Positions 1 to 6,021 of a DNA stretch of 12,695 bases are shown piece by piece. The stretch comes from Flavobacteriaceae bacterium UBA2540 (GTDB lineage: Bacteria; Bacteroidota; Bacteroidia; Flavobacteriales; Flavobacteriaceae), in NCBI GenBank assembly GCA_002340765.1, contig DDMS01000013.1:1-12695 (forward strand), read 5' to 3'. The position numbers were made by a program, and so were the translations under genes. Position 1 is the first letter of the stretch; the number at the start of each line of letters is the position of its first letter. Under the pieces are notes generated by a model. That model did not search any database, was not told the origin of the DNA, and saw only the letters and a program-made list of their open reading frames with translations.

Positions 1-90
1 TATGCTGCACTCACAGCGATGGGAACATTTATGATTCTAAACCCTAAAAAAGCACAAGCAGCATCTGCACCACCAAGTCCTGGTTGGTGA
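1..90 (+). CDS. C-terminal end of a small unrecognised protein (partial)
   Basis: An open frame enters from the left edge and stops with TGA at 88-90. The visible 29 residues are hydrophobic (YAALTAMGTFMIL), then NPKKAQA, then a short proline-rich tail ending PPSPGW. The hydrophobic stretch followed by an A-Q-A site resembles a signal peptide with very little after it, so the product could be a short exported peptide; it could equally be the end of a longer protein. The start is outside the window. It lies 59 bases upstream of the DGR-type target gene on the same strand and could share a transcript with it. I do not recognise the family. Confidence 0.4.
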   Translation, partial: YAALTAMGTFMILNPKKAQAASAPPSPGW

Positions 91-149
91 TAAAACAAAT
101 TATAAAAAGAAAAAACACACTATTAAACAAACTATTAAAAAACACACCA

Positions 150-1304
150 ATGAAACAAATTTTCACATTTTTAGCGGCAGTAGTATTAACTGCAAGCACT
201 TTTGCCCAAGTGGGTATTGGCACGACAGATCCAAATGGCTCTGCAGCATTAGATATTACTTCTACCACAAAAGGGTTATTAATCCCAAGAATGTTAGCGG
301 CAGCCCGCACAGCTATTGATACTCCAGCCACAGGGTTGATGGTATTTCAAACAGATGGTGCAGCAGGTTTTTACTATTACAATGGTAGTAGTTGGGTAGC
401 AATTACAGCAGGTTTAGATGGCACAAATGTTGCTCGGCAGGATGCAACTAATATATTTAATGAAGACAACTTATTTAATGGAGCTAAAAATTTTGTAGTA
501 AATATCACACCATCTGCTAATTCTCAAATTACATTTGCTGGACGAGAAGTCAGTATTCAAGGAGGTTTAGAAGCATATAGTGGCCCTGATACTCACATTC
601 CTGTAAGTGTAAGCGGTGCTCTTAATGTAAATCAATCTTATTTTGGAGGTGTGGATGATAGGTCTGTTAATTATATCAAAACACCAAAAGTAGAAATCAC
701 GACTGAACCAGTAGATATAAGTGATGCGACCACCAAAAAATATGTTGATGATTTGATTGCCAATCTTCAAAGTCAGATTAATAATTTAGCACTCAGGGTA
801 GGTGATTTTCACGGTGGCGGTGTTATTTTTTACATATTTGAGTTGGGAGATACTGGTTATATTGCAGGAGAAACCCACGGTTTAATTGCAGCAGTAGCAG
901 ACCAGAGTTCTAGTATACGATGGTTTAATGGTAGTTATGATACTACAGGGGCAACAGGAACAGCTATAGGCACAGGAAGTGCCAATACAGATGCTATTAT
1001 TTCAGTTCAAGGTCTTGAAATAACATCTTATGCAGCAGGACTGGCAAGGGCATATACTGCAGGAGGATATACCGATTGGTTTTTACCCTCAAAAGATGAA
1101 TTAAATAAAATGTATTTAAATAGGGCAACGATAAACACTATAGCTGCATCAAATAGTGGTAGTGATATTTCTACTAATTACTACTGGAGTTCTACGGAGT
1201 ACGACTATAATTACGCGTGGTACCAGCTTTTTAATGAAGATGGTCTGCACTACTACAACGATAAGAGCTACCCAGTCAATGTGCGTGCTGTTCGGGCTTT
1301 TTAG
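150..1304 (+). CDS. Secreted tail-fibre-like protein with DUF1566/C-type-lectin-like domain; probable DGR target
   Basis: The 384-residue product starts with a clean signal peptide (MKQIFTFLAAVVLTASTFAQ), which is why the ATG at 150 is chosen over the longer frame opening near 84. Residues 21-85 (VGIGTTDPNGSAALDI, GLLIPRM, FYYYNGSSWV) match the N-terminal module common in exported Bacteroidota proteins that resemble phage tail fibres. Residues 190-216 (DATTKKYVDDLI and following) look like a short trimerising coiled coil. Residues 218-384 form a DUF1566/Lcl-C-like domain (GGGVIFYI, WFLPSKDELN, YYWSSTE, NVRAVRAF), related to the C-type lectin fold used by known DGR targets. The last ~42 codons have the composition of a VR. 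The role is inferred as a surface ligand-binding protein whose binding face can be diversified. No lipobox or type IX secretion C-terminal domain is visible. GC content is higher than in the housekeeping genes, which fits accessory origin. Confidence 0.85.
   Translation: MKQIFTFLAAVVLTASTFAQVGIGTTDPNGSAALDITSTTKGLLIPRMLAAARTAIDTPATGLMVFQTDGAAGFYYYNGSSWVAITAGLDGTNVARQDATNIFNEDNLFNGAKNFVVNITPSANSQITFAGREVSIQGGLEAYSGPDTHIPVSVSGALNVNQSYFGGVDDRSVNYIKTPKVEITTEPVDISDATTKKYVDDLIANLQSQINNLALRVGDFHGGGVIFYIFELGDTGYIAGETHGLIAAVADQSSSIRWFNGSYDTTGATGTAIGTGSANTDAIISVQGLEITSYAAGLARAYTAGGYTDWFLPSKDELNKMYLNRATINTIAASNSGSDISTNYYWSSTEYDYNYAWYQLFNEDGLHYYNDKSYPVNVRAVRAF
1176..1301 (+). other. Putative DGR variable region (VR)
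   Basis: This is the 3' end of the target gene, codons 343-384. Of the 31 codons at 1179-1271, 12 end in C: eight TAC plus GAC, CAC, AAC and AGC. TAC outnumbers TAT 8 to 1 here, against 3 to 11 in the rest of the same gene. DGRs copy a template repeat with adenine-specific errors, so AAC codons become NNC codons, exactly this set. The GC-rich, A-poor end (GTGCGTGCTGTTCGGGC, 1281-1297) is where the initiation-of-mutagenic-homing (IMH) sequence would sit. The template is not in the window, so the boundaries are estimates. Confidence 0.65.
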
Positions 1305-1335
1305 TTATTTAATTATTTATCAATTTAATTTAATG

Positions 1336-1363
1336 CCGCTTAAGCGGTCGGTTTTTATTTTTT
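1336..1363 (+). terminator. Hairpin with T-tract downstream of the VR
   Basis: CCGCTTAAGCGG (1336-1347) is a perfect palindrome followed after TCGG by TTTTTATTTTTT. It lies 31 bases past the target-gene stop and just before the Avd-like frame. The simplest reading is a weak intrinsic terminator. DGR targets also carry a hairpin just after the VR that aids retrohoming, but those described have GNRA-like loops and longer stems, so that role is only a possibility here. Confidence 0.5.
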
Positions 1364-1367
1364 AAAA

Positions 1368-1556
1368 ATGGCATTACACACCGAGTTACCGGTTTACAGA
1401 GATACTTATAAACTGGTATTAGAAGTCTTTGTAAGTACAAAAAATTTCCCTAAAGAATACAAGTATAGTTTGGGTAGAGATATGGAGCGTGATGTGCTTG
1501 TTTTAATGCGCTGTGTTTATCGTGCGCTGTTAAAACGTAACTTTAGTTTCCAGTAA
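1368..1556 (+). pseudogene. avd: Truncated Avd-like four-helix-bundle protein (DGR accessory factor)
   Basis: The 62-residue frame begins MALHTELPVYRDTYKL and continues KNFPKEYKYSLG, DMERDVLVL and VYRA. These are the hallmarks of helices 1 and 2 of Avd-like four-helix-bundle proteins, which form a pentamer that binds the DGR reverse transcriptase and its template RNA. The family is normally about 110-130 residues. Here similarity stops after the VYRA motif (about residue 53), and the protein ends in an unrelated tail (LLKRNFSFQ). I found no continuation of helices 3-4 in any frame up to the tRNA terminator, so a deletion rather than a simple frameshift is likely. It follows a DGR-type target, the usual target-avd order. 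It is probably non-functional, although start and stop are intact and a short product could be made. Confidence 0.7.
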
Positions 1557-1639
1557 CCTAACTTTTAGAACACAATATAACCAGTTTACAATTATCTTTT
1601 TATATCTCCCGAGCAACCTTTGGAGCAACTCTAAAAACC

Positions 1640-1677
1640 AAAAAAACCGTAAATCATTGTTTATAAATGAGTTACGG
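1640..1677 (-). terminator. Intrinsic terminator of the tRNA-Phe gene
   Basis: On the minus strand, a 12-base stem with one mismatch (1666-1677 pairing with 1647-1658, seven-base loop) is followed by seven U residues (A-run 1640-1646). It begins about 10 bases past the tRNA 3' end, as expected for a tRNA terminator. Confidence 0.8.
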
Positions 1678-1687
1678 GATAATTTTG

Positions 1688-1760
1688 TGGTATCTCCAGG
1701 AATCGAACCAGGGACACAAGGATTTTCAGTCCTTTGCTCTACCAACTGAGCTAAGATACC
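1688..1760 (-). tRNA. tRNA-Phe (anticodon GAA)
   Basis: The 73-base minus-strand sequence folds as a complete cloverleaf. The acceptor stem is GGTATCT/AGATACC, the D arm GCTC/GAGC, the anticodon stem AAGGA/TCCTT with loop CTGAAAA (anticodon GAA), the variable loop GTGTC and the T loop TTCGATT. The discriminator base is A and the CCA end is not encoded. The T stem reads CCTGG on both sides, leaving a U-U mismatch at the 51-63 pair. It is preceded by its own promoter element and followed by a terminator, so it is a single-gene unit facing the truncated avd. Confidence 0.95.
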
Positions 1761-1775
1761 GTTCTTAAGCGGTTG

Positions 1776-1783
1776 CAAATATA
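1776..1783 (-). promoter_or_regulatory. -7 promoter element for tRNA-Phe
   Basis: The minus strand reads TATATTTG, a perfect match to the Bacteroidota -7 consensus TAnnTTTG. It lies 15 bases upstream of the mature tRNA 5' end, which leaves a short leader. No clear -33 TTG partner is visible. Confidence 0.6.
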
Positions 1784-1829
1784 AAATGTTTTTTTATATC
1801 TGCTAACTAAAATTTAAAAAAATCTGTTG

Positions 1830-1837
1830 TATTTTTG
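1830..1837 (+). promoter_or_regulatory. -7 promoter element for the coaX operon
   Basis: TATTTTTG matches TAnnTTTG and ends 20 bases before the coaX ATG at 1858. It would drive the coaX to CorC gene cluster. The -33 element is not convincing. Confidence 0.5.
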
Positions 1838-1857
1838 AACTTCATTTAAAAATAAGA

Positions 1858-2586
1858 ATGAATTTAGCAATTGATGTTGGAAATACAATTGTAAAAGCAG
1901 CTGTATTTCATCAAAATAACCTGATTGAAGTGGTCGTTTTTCCTGAAGAAAAAATCATTTCAGAAATTAAATTGCTAAAGAAAAAATATGCATTTAATGA
2001 TGCAATCATATCAAGTGTTGCTTCTATTTCAGAAAAAAAGCTTGAAAAATTGCAAAAAAACTTAACACTTTTGAAAGTTTCATCAGCAATAAAAACTCCT
2101 TTTAACAATCTTTACAAAACTCCAAAAACTTTAGGTGCTGACAGAATTTCATTGGTTACTGCTGCAAATAAAAGTTTTCCAAATCAAAATGTGTTGGTAA
2201 TTGATGCTGGAACTTGCATCACTTTTGACTTTATAGATAAAAATAATGACTATTTTGGAGGTGCAATTTCTTTAGGAATTGAAATGAGGTTCAAAGCACT
2301 TCACAAATTCACAAAAAAACTACCACTTTTGGAGAAAAATTTACTTGATAATTTAATAGGTCAAAATACGCAAGAATCTATAAATTCAGGGGTTGTAAAC
2401 GGTGTAATTCAAGAAATTGACGGTGTAATTGAGCAGTATAAAAAAAAATATCAGAATTTAACAATTGTTTTAACAGGAGGAGATACAAATTTCTTGTCAA
2501 AACAATTAAAAAGTAGCATATTTGCCAATCAAAATTTCCTCCTTGAAGGATTGAACGAACTATTGATTTTTAATAAAAACAAATGA
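1858..2586 (+). CDS. coaX: Type III pantothenate kinase
   Basis: CoaX phosphorylates pantothenate with ATP in the first step of coenzyme A synthesis, in the cytoplasm. The 242 residues match the usual length of the family. Visible motifs are DVGNT at 6-10 (phosphate-binding loop at the very N-terminus), GADR at 93-96 (its Asp is the presumed catalytic base), DAGTCITFD at 116-124, GGAISLG at 134-140 and TGGD at 206-209. The start is fixed by the DVGNT motif position. It is first in the forward cluster, with a TAnnTTTG element just upstream, and its stop codon overlaps the next start (ATGA). Nothing looks damaged. Confidence 0.96.
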   Translation: MNLAIDVGNTIVKAAVFHQNNLIEVVVFPEEKIISEIKLLKKKYAFNDAIISSVASISEKKLEKLQKNLTLLKVSSAIKTPFNNLYKTPKTLGADRISLVTAANKSFPNQNVLVIDAGTCITFDFIDKNNDYFGGAISLGIEMRFKALHKFTKKLPLLEKNLLDNLIGQNTQESINSGVVNGVIQEIDGVIEQYKKKYQNLTIVLTGGDTNFLSKQLKSSIFANQNFLLEGLNELLIFNKNK

Positions 2587-3878
2587 TTAGAAATATTCTA
2601 ATAAATTTTTTCTTTTTTATATCAGTTACAACCATTTTGGCTCAAAGAACAAACTCATCACCATATTCTTATTTTGGATTTGGAGAAGAATTCAAGGCAA
2701 CCACTGTTGAGCAAAGCGCAATGGGAGGAATTGGTGTTGCATTTAGCAATTATAAATTTATAAATTTTACAAATCCTGCAGCTTACGCAGATTTGCGTTT
2801 TACAACTTACTCAGTTGGAATGTTAAATAACGACTTAACCATTAAAAGTGGAACTACTGAACAAAGTAGCACTTCAACAAGTTTGTCATATATTGCATTT
2901 GCTTTTCCTATTGGTCAAAAAGCGGGGTTTTCTTTTGGAATGCAGCCTGTTTCTTCAATTGGATATTCTCTCTCAACTTCGATTTTTGATAGTAATGATG
3001 TACGCACGCAAATATCTCTTTTTGAGGGAAATGGTGGAGTAAATAGAATTTATGGTAGTTTAGGATTTAAAGTCACAAAAGACTTCTCGTTAGGAATTGA
3101 AGGAGATTTCAACTTTGGAAATATTGAAAATAGTGTTGCAGTTTTAAGAGCTGATGTTGCTCTTTCAACAAAATATAATGAAGTGACAGCTGTAAGTGGT
3201 GGTTCGGTGAAAATTGGTGCTCAATATCATAAAGAATTTAAAAATAAATTAATGATAAGTACCGGAGCTACAGTTAAATTATCAAATAGTTTAAATGTTA
3301 CTGGAAATGATTATTTATACTCATTAACATTTTCAGGAACTGGTTCAGAAATTCCAAGAGACACTATTTCATCAAACACTATTGCAGGAAGTTTCAATAT
3401 ACCAATAACCACAAATGTTGGAATTGGTTTTGGAAAATTTGACAAATGGTATGCAGGAGTTGAATACGAATCTCAAGATGCTTTAACCACTTTAGGATTG
3501 TTATCTGGAGGCACCAACAGTCCATACAACTATGGAAAATCAAGTAGATTTTCATTGGGAGGTTTTTACCTTCCAAAGCTAAATTCTATTTCAAGTTATT
3601 GGGAAAGAGTAACATATAGAGCTGGTATACGTTTTGAAAACACAGGCCTACTTGTTGATGGTTCTGGGAATAATACAAGTTTTTCACAAATTGACGATTT
3701 TGGCATATCTTTTGGTTTGGGTTTACCATTACAAAGATTATCAACAATAAACATGGGCTTTGAGTTTGGAAAAAGAGGAACTTTACAAAATAATTTGATA
3801 CAAGAAAATTATTTCAACTTAAGAGTAAGTTTATCTTTAACAGACATCAATTGGTTTGTGCAAAGAAAAATTGATTAA
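2583..3878 (+). CDS. Putative outer-membrane beta-barrel protein
   Basis: The 431-residue product has a signal peptide (roughly residues 1-21, ending TTILAQ) and then long alternating hydrophobic/polar stretches rich in Gly, Ser and aromatic residues, typical of an outer-membrane beta barrel. The early segment (SSPYSYFGFG, AMGGIGVAF, FTNPAAYADL) resembles the FadL/OmpP1-like N-terminus seen in Bacteroidota proteins, in which an NPA segment follows a plug-like start. It overlaps coaX by 4 bases and is followed 15 bases later by a TPR protein, so all three are probably co-transcribed. The transported substrate, if any, cannot be told from the sequence. Confidence 0.8.
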   Translation: MIRNILINFFFFISVTTILAQRTNSSPYSYFGFGEEFKATTVEQSAMGGIGVAFSNYKFINFTNPAAYADLRFTTYSVGMLNNDLTIKSGTTEQSSTSTSLSYIAFAFPIGQKAGFSFGMQPVSSIGYSLSTSIFDSNDVRTQISLFEGNGGVNRIYGSLGFKVTKDFSLGIEGDFNFGNIENSVAVLRADVALSTKYNEVTAVSGGSVKIGAQYHKEFKNKLMISTGATVKLSNSLNVTGNDYLYSLTFSGTGSEIPRDTISSNTIAGSFNIPITTNVGIGFGKFDKWYAGVEYESQDALTTLGLLSGGTNSPYNYGKSSRFSLGGFYLPKLNSISSYWERVTYRAGIRFENTGLLVDGSGNNTSFSQIDDFGISFGLGLPLQRLSTINMGFEFGKRGTLQNNLIQENYFNLRVSLSLTDINWFVQRKID

Positions 3879-3893
3879 TAAACATTTGCAAAA

Positions 3894-5237
3894 ATGAAAA
3901 AATTTACATTATTATTCGCAACTACAATGTTATTTGCAATCGGCAAGACAAATGCCCAAGAGGATTTAACACAGGATTGTACTATAAAATACAACCTATT
4001 TAAAGGCGATTTTCAGTCAAAAAAATATGTTGATGCCTTTGAAAATTGGACTTTTTTAATGGATAAATGTCCTGATTTATCAGTAAATATTTATAAATTC
4101 GGTTCAACGCTTGCTGAAGAGGTTAAAAAAGATCCAGTTCTTGCAAAGAAAGTGTATGAGCAAAGGCTAAAATATTATCCAAATGATAATCCAGCAAAAG
4201 TTCATAGTGATTATGCAGATTATCTAGCAAATAATAAATTAGCAGCTGATGATGAGATTTTTGAAATTCTTCAAAAAGCCTATAAAATATCCCCTAGAGA
4301 TATGAGTGTGAAAAATATTTATAAATATTTTCAGGGTGTAACGGATAAATTCAAAGATACTGACCCAAAAAAAGTTTTTGATACTTATGATGATGTTTTA
4401 GAATCTATTGGAGAAAAATTAGACGACTATGCAATAAAAATTAACGAAATCACCAAAGACTCAACAAGAGTTTTGGACGAAAAAGAAAAAAAATCATTGA
4501 AAATATATCAAATAAATTCAGCTGCTTTAGGACAAATTGAAGATGGGTTAGATAATATTATTTCAGATATTGCAACATGTGAGAGATTGATACCTTTATA
4601 TAAAAGAGATTTTGAAATTTATAAGTCAGATGCAATTTGGTTAAGAAGAGCTGTCTCTAGAATGTTTAAAAAAGGTTGTCAAGAAGATCCAATGTTTGAA
4701 ACTCTTGCAAAAGCTTATGCAGAATCAACACCTTCAGCAGATTCTTATTCCTTTTATGCAGGAATTTTAGAGAAAAACGGAGATAATTTTGGTGCAACAT
4801 CAATGAGAAAAAAAGCGTTTGATTTGGAAACCGATCTATTGAAAAAAGCAAAATATAAATTGAATTTTGCTGAACAAGCCAAATCTAGAGGGCAGTTAGT
4901 AAACGCAAGAGCTCTAGCAAGAGAAGCTTTAAGCTTTAATCCAAATTATGGGAAGGCGTATTTGTTAATTGGAAGACTTTACCAAGAAAGTGTTAACGAA
5001 TGTGGAAACAACGAATTTGAAAAAAGAATGGTATATGCAGCTGCTTTAAGACAAGTTCAAAAAGCAGCAACTGTTGACCAAAGTATTTCATCAGTTGCAG
5101 CAAAGTATATTGCAAGCTACAGAGCAAATTTACCTGACACGAAAACAATTTTTACTTATGGCGCAAATGAAGGTTCATCTTACACCATAAAATGTTGGAT
5201 AAATGAGACCGTAACAATTCAGTCTAGTGTAAAATAA
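3894..5237 (+). CDS. Exported tetratricopeptide-repeat (TPR) protein
   Basis: The 447-residue product has a signal peptide (MKKFTLLFATTMLFAIGKTNAQ), so it acts in the periplasm or at the outer membrane. The remainder is mainly alpha-helical, with TPR-like repeats: one set around residues 65-150 (YEQRLKYYPNDNPAKVHSDY and similar) and a clearer one near 340-370 (ARALAREALSFNPNYGKAYL). Such repeats are protein-interaction scaffolds. The last ~35 residues (FTYGANEGSSYTIKCW) form a non-TPR tail. It sits between an outer-membrane protein and lptC, with a 1-base overlap of its stop with the lptC start (TAATG). This suggests an envelope-assembly role, but the specific function is unknown. Confidence 0.85.
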   Translation: MKKFTLLFATTMLFAIGKTNAQEDLTQDCTIKYNLFKGDFQSKKYVDAFENWTFLMDKCPDLSVNIYKFGSTLAEEVKKDPVLAKKVYEQRLKYYPNDNPAKVHSDYADYLANNKLAADDEIFEILQKAYKISPRDMSVKNIYKYFQGVTDKFKDTDPKKVFDTYDDVLESIGEKLDDYAIKINEITKDSTRVLDEKEKKSLKIYQINSAALGQIEDGLDNIISDIATCERLIPLYKRDFEIYKSDAIWLRRAVSRMFKKGCQEDPMFETLAKAYAESTPSADSYSFYAGILEKNGDNFGATSMRKKAFDLETDLLKKAKYKLNFAEQAKSRGQLVNARALAREALSFNPNYGKAYLLIGRLYQESVNECGNNEFEKRMVYAAALRQVQKAATVDQSISSVAAKYIASYRANLPDTKTIFTYGANEGSSYTIKCWINETVTIQSSVK

Positions 5238-5803
5238 TGAAACTATTTTCACAAATTTTTATAAAAGGCATTGCTGTATTATTTAGCTCAGCAATGCTTT
5301 TTTCTTGCGTTAATGACACTCAAAAAGTGCGCGATTTCTTGGCAGACAAAAATTTACCGGTAGGAATCGCAAGAGAGGCAAATCATATTTATAAAGATTC
5401 TGGAAAAATATCATCAAGGTTAGTCACACCTTTAATGCTCGATTTTAGCAATCGAAACGAACATCCTTACAGCGAGTTTCCAAAAGGAATAAAAATTGTA
5501 AATTTTGAAAAAACAGAAAAAGATTCCATCACAATTACAGGTCAATATGCCATCACCTATTCAAAAACATCTATTTCTGAAATCAAAGGAAATGTAATTG
5601 TGATTAATCATACAGATAAATCAAGATTGGAAACAGAGCAACTTTTTTGGGATGAAAAAACAAAGTATTTTGTATCGGAAAAAGCTTTTACTTTGTTGAA
5701 AGAAAACGATACTATATATGGAATTGGTTTCGAATCAAAAGACGATTTGACAATGCATTTGGCAAAAAAAACAACAGGAAAACTAGAAACAACAGAAGAT
5801 TAA
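5237..5803 (+). CDS. lptC: LPS export periplasmic protein LptC
   Basis: LptC links the LptBFG transporter in the inner membrane to LptA in the LPS-export bridge. The 188 residues carry a hydrophobic N-terminus ending in a lipobox-like LFSC, with Cys24 the likely lipidation site. This lipoprotein form is common in Bacteroidota, whereas E. coli LptC keeps a membrane helix. Characteristic LptC segments are YSEFPKGI (78-85), LETEQLFWDEKTKYF (131-145) and GIGFES (162-167). The gene overlaps the TPR gene by 1 base and is followed 3 bases later by a small membrane protein, which indicates tight co-expression. The other Lpt genes are not in this window. Confidence 0.9.
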   Translation: MKLFSQIFIKGIAVLFSSAMLFSCVNDTQKVRDFLADKNLPVGIAREANHIYKDSGKISSRLVTPLMLDFSNRNEHPYSEFPKGIKIVNFEKTEKDSITITGQYAITYSKTSISEIKGNVIVINHTDKSRLETEQLFWDEKTKYFVSEKAFTLLKENDTIYGIGFESKDDLTMHLAKKTTGKLETTED

Positions 5804-5806
5804 ATT

Positions 5807-6007
5807 ATGAACTTACTTTGGAAATTTTTTCAGTACGGATATTTAATGATTGCATTTATTTGCACTGTAGAAGGTATTGTTCGTTGGAATTCTGACAGAT
5901 CAAGATCTTATTTATTTTTTGGCTTTGCTATTTTAATTACCTTAGTGTTTTTCTTTAAAAGACATTTTAGGAAAAAAGTAGAAATACGAAACCGTCAAAA
6001 TAAATAG
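5807..6007 (+). CDS. Small two-helix membrane protein, function unknown
   Basis: The 66-residue product has two predicted transmembrane helices, about residues 9-25 and 34-51, separated by a short polar turn (RWNSDRSRS), and a strongly basic tail (KRHFRKKVEIRNRQNK). The positive charges predict a cytoplasmic C-terminus. It is wedged with a 3-base gap after lptC and 14 bases before the CorC-like gene, so it is almost certainly translated from the same mRNA. I do not recognise a named family. Position suggests a link to LPS export or to the adjacent CNNM protein, but that is only inference. Confidence 0.8.
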   Translation: MNLLWKFFQYGYLMIAFICTVEGIVRWNSDRSRSYLFFGFAILITLVFFFKRHFRKKVEIRNRQNK

Positions 6008-6021
6008 TTTATAAGATTTTC

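Noticed and set aside
84..149. Longer N-terminal form of the target protein starting at a TTG/GTG near 84
   Set aside because: It would place 22 basic residues before a perfect signal peptide and overlap the upstream stop codon; the ATG at 150 fits an exported protein.
1156..1365. Open frame in a second frame over the VR
   Set aside because: It is a shadow of the target gene, has no family resemblance, and its Thr-rich run merely reflects the repeated TAC codons read out of frame.
1611..1629. Direct repeat GAGCAAC, 12 bases apart, between avd and the tRNA
   Set aside because: Seven bases is too short to claim an attachment site or a CRISPR-like repeat, and there are only two copies.
1530..1778. 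Minus-strand open frame encoding a peptide with LAQLVEQRTENPC
   Set aside because: This is the classic false gene created by translating through a tRNA; it covers the tRNA-Phe and its terminator.
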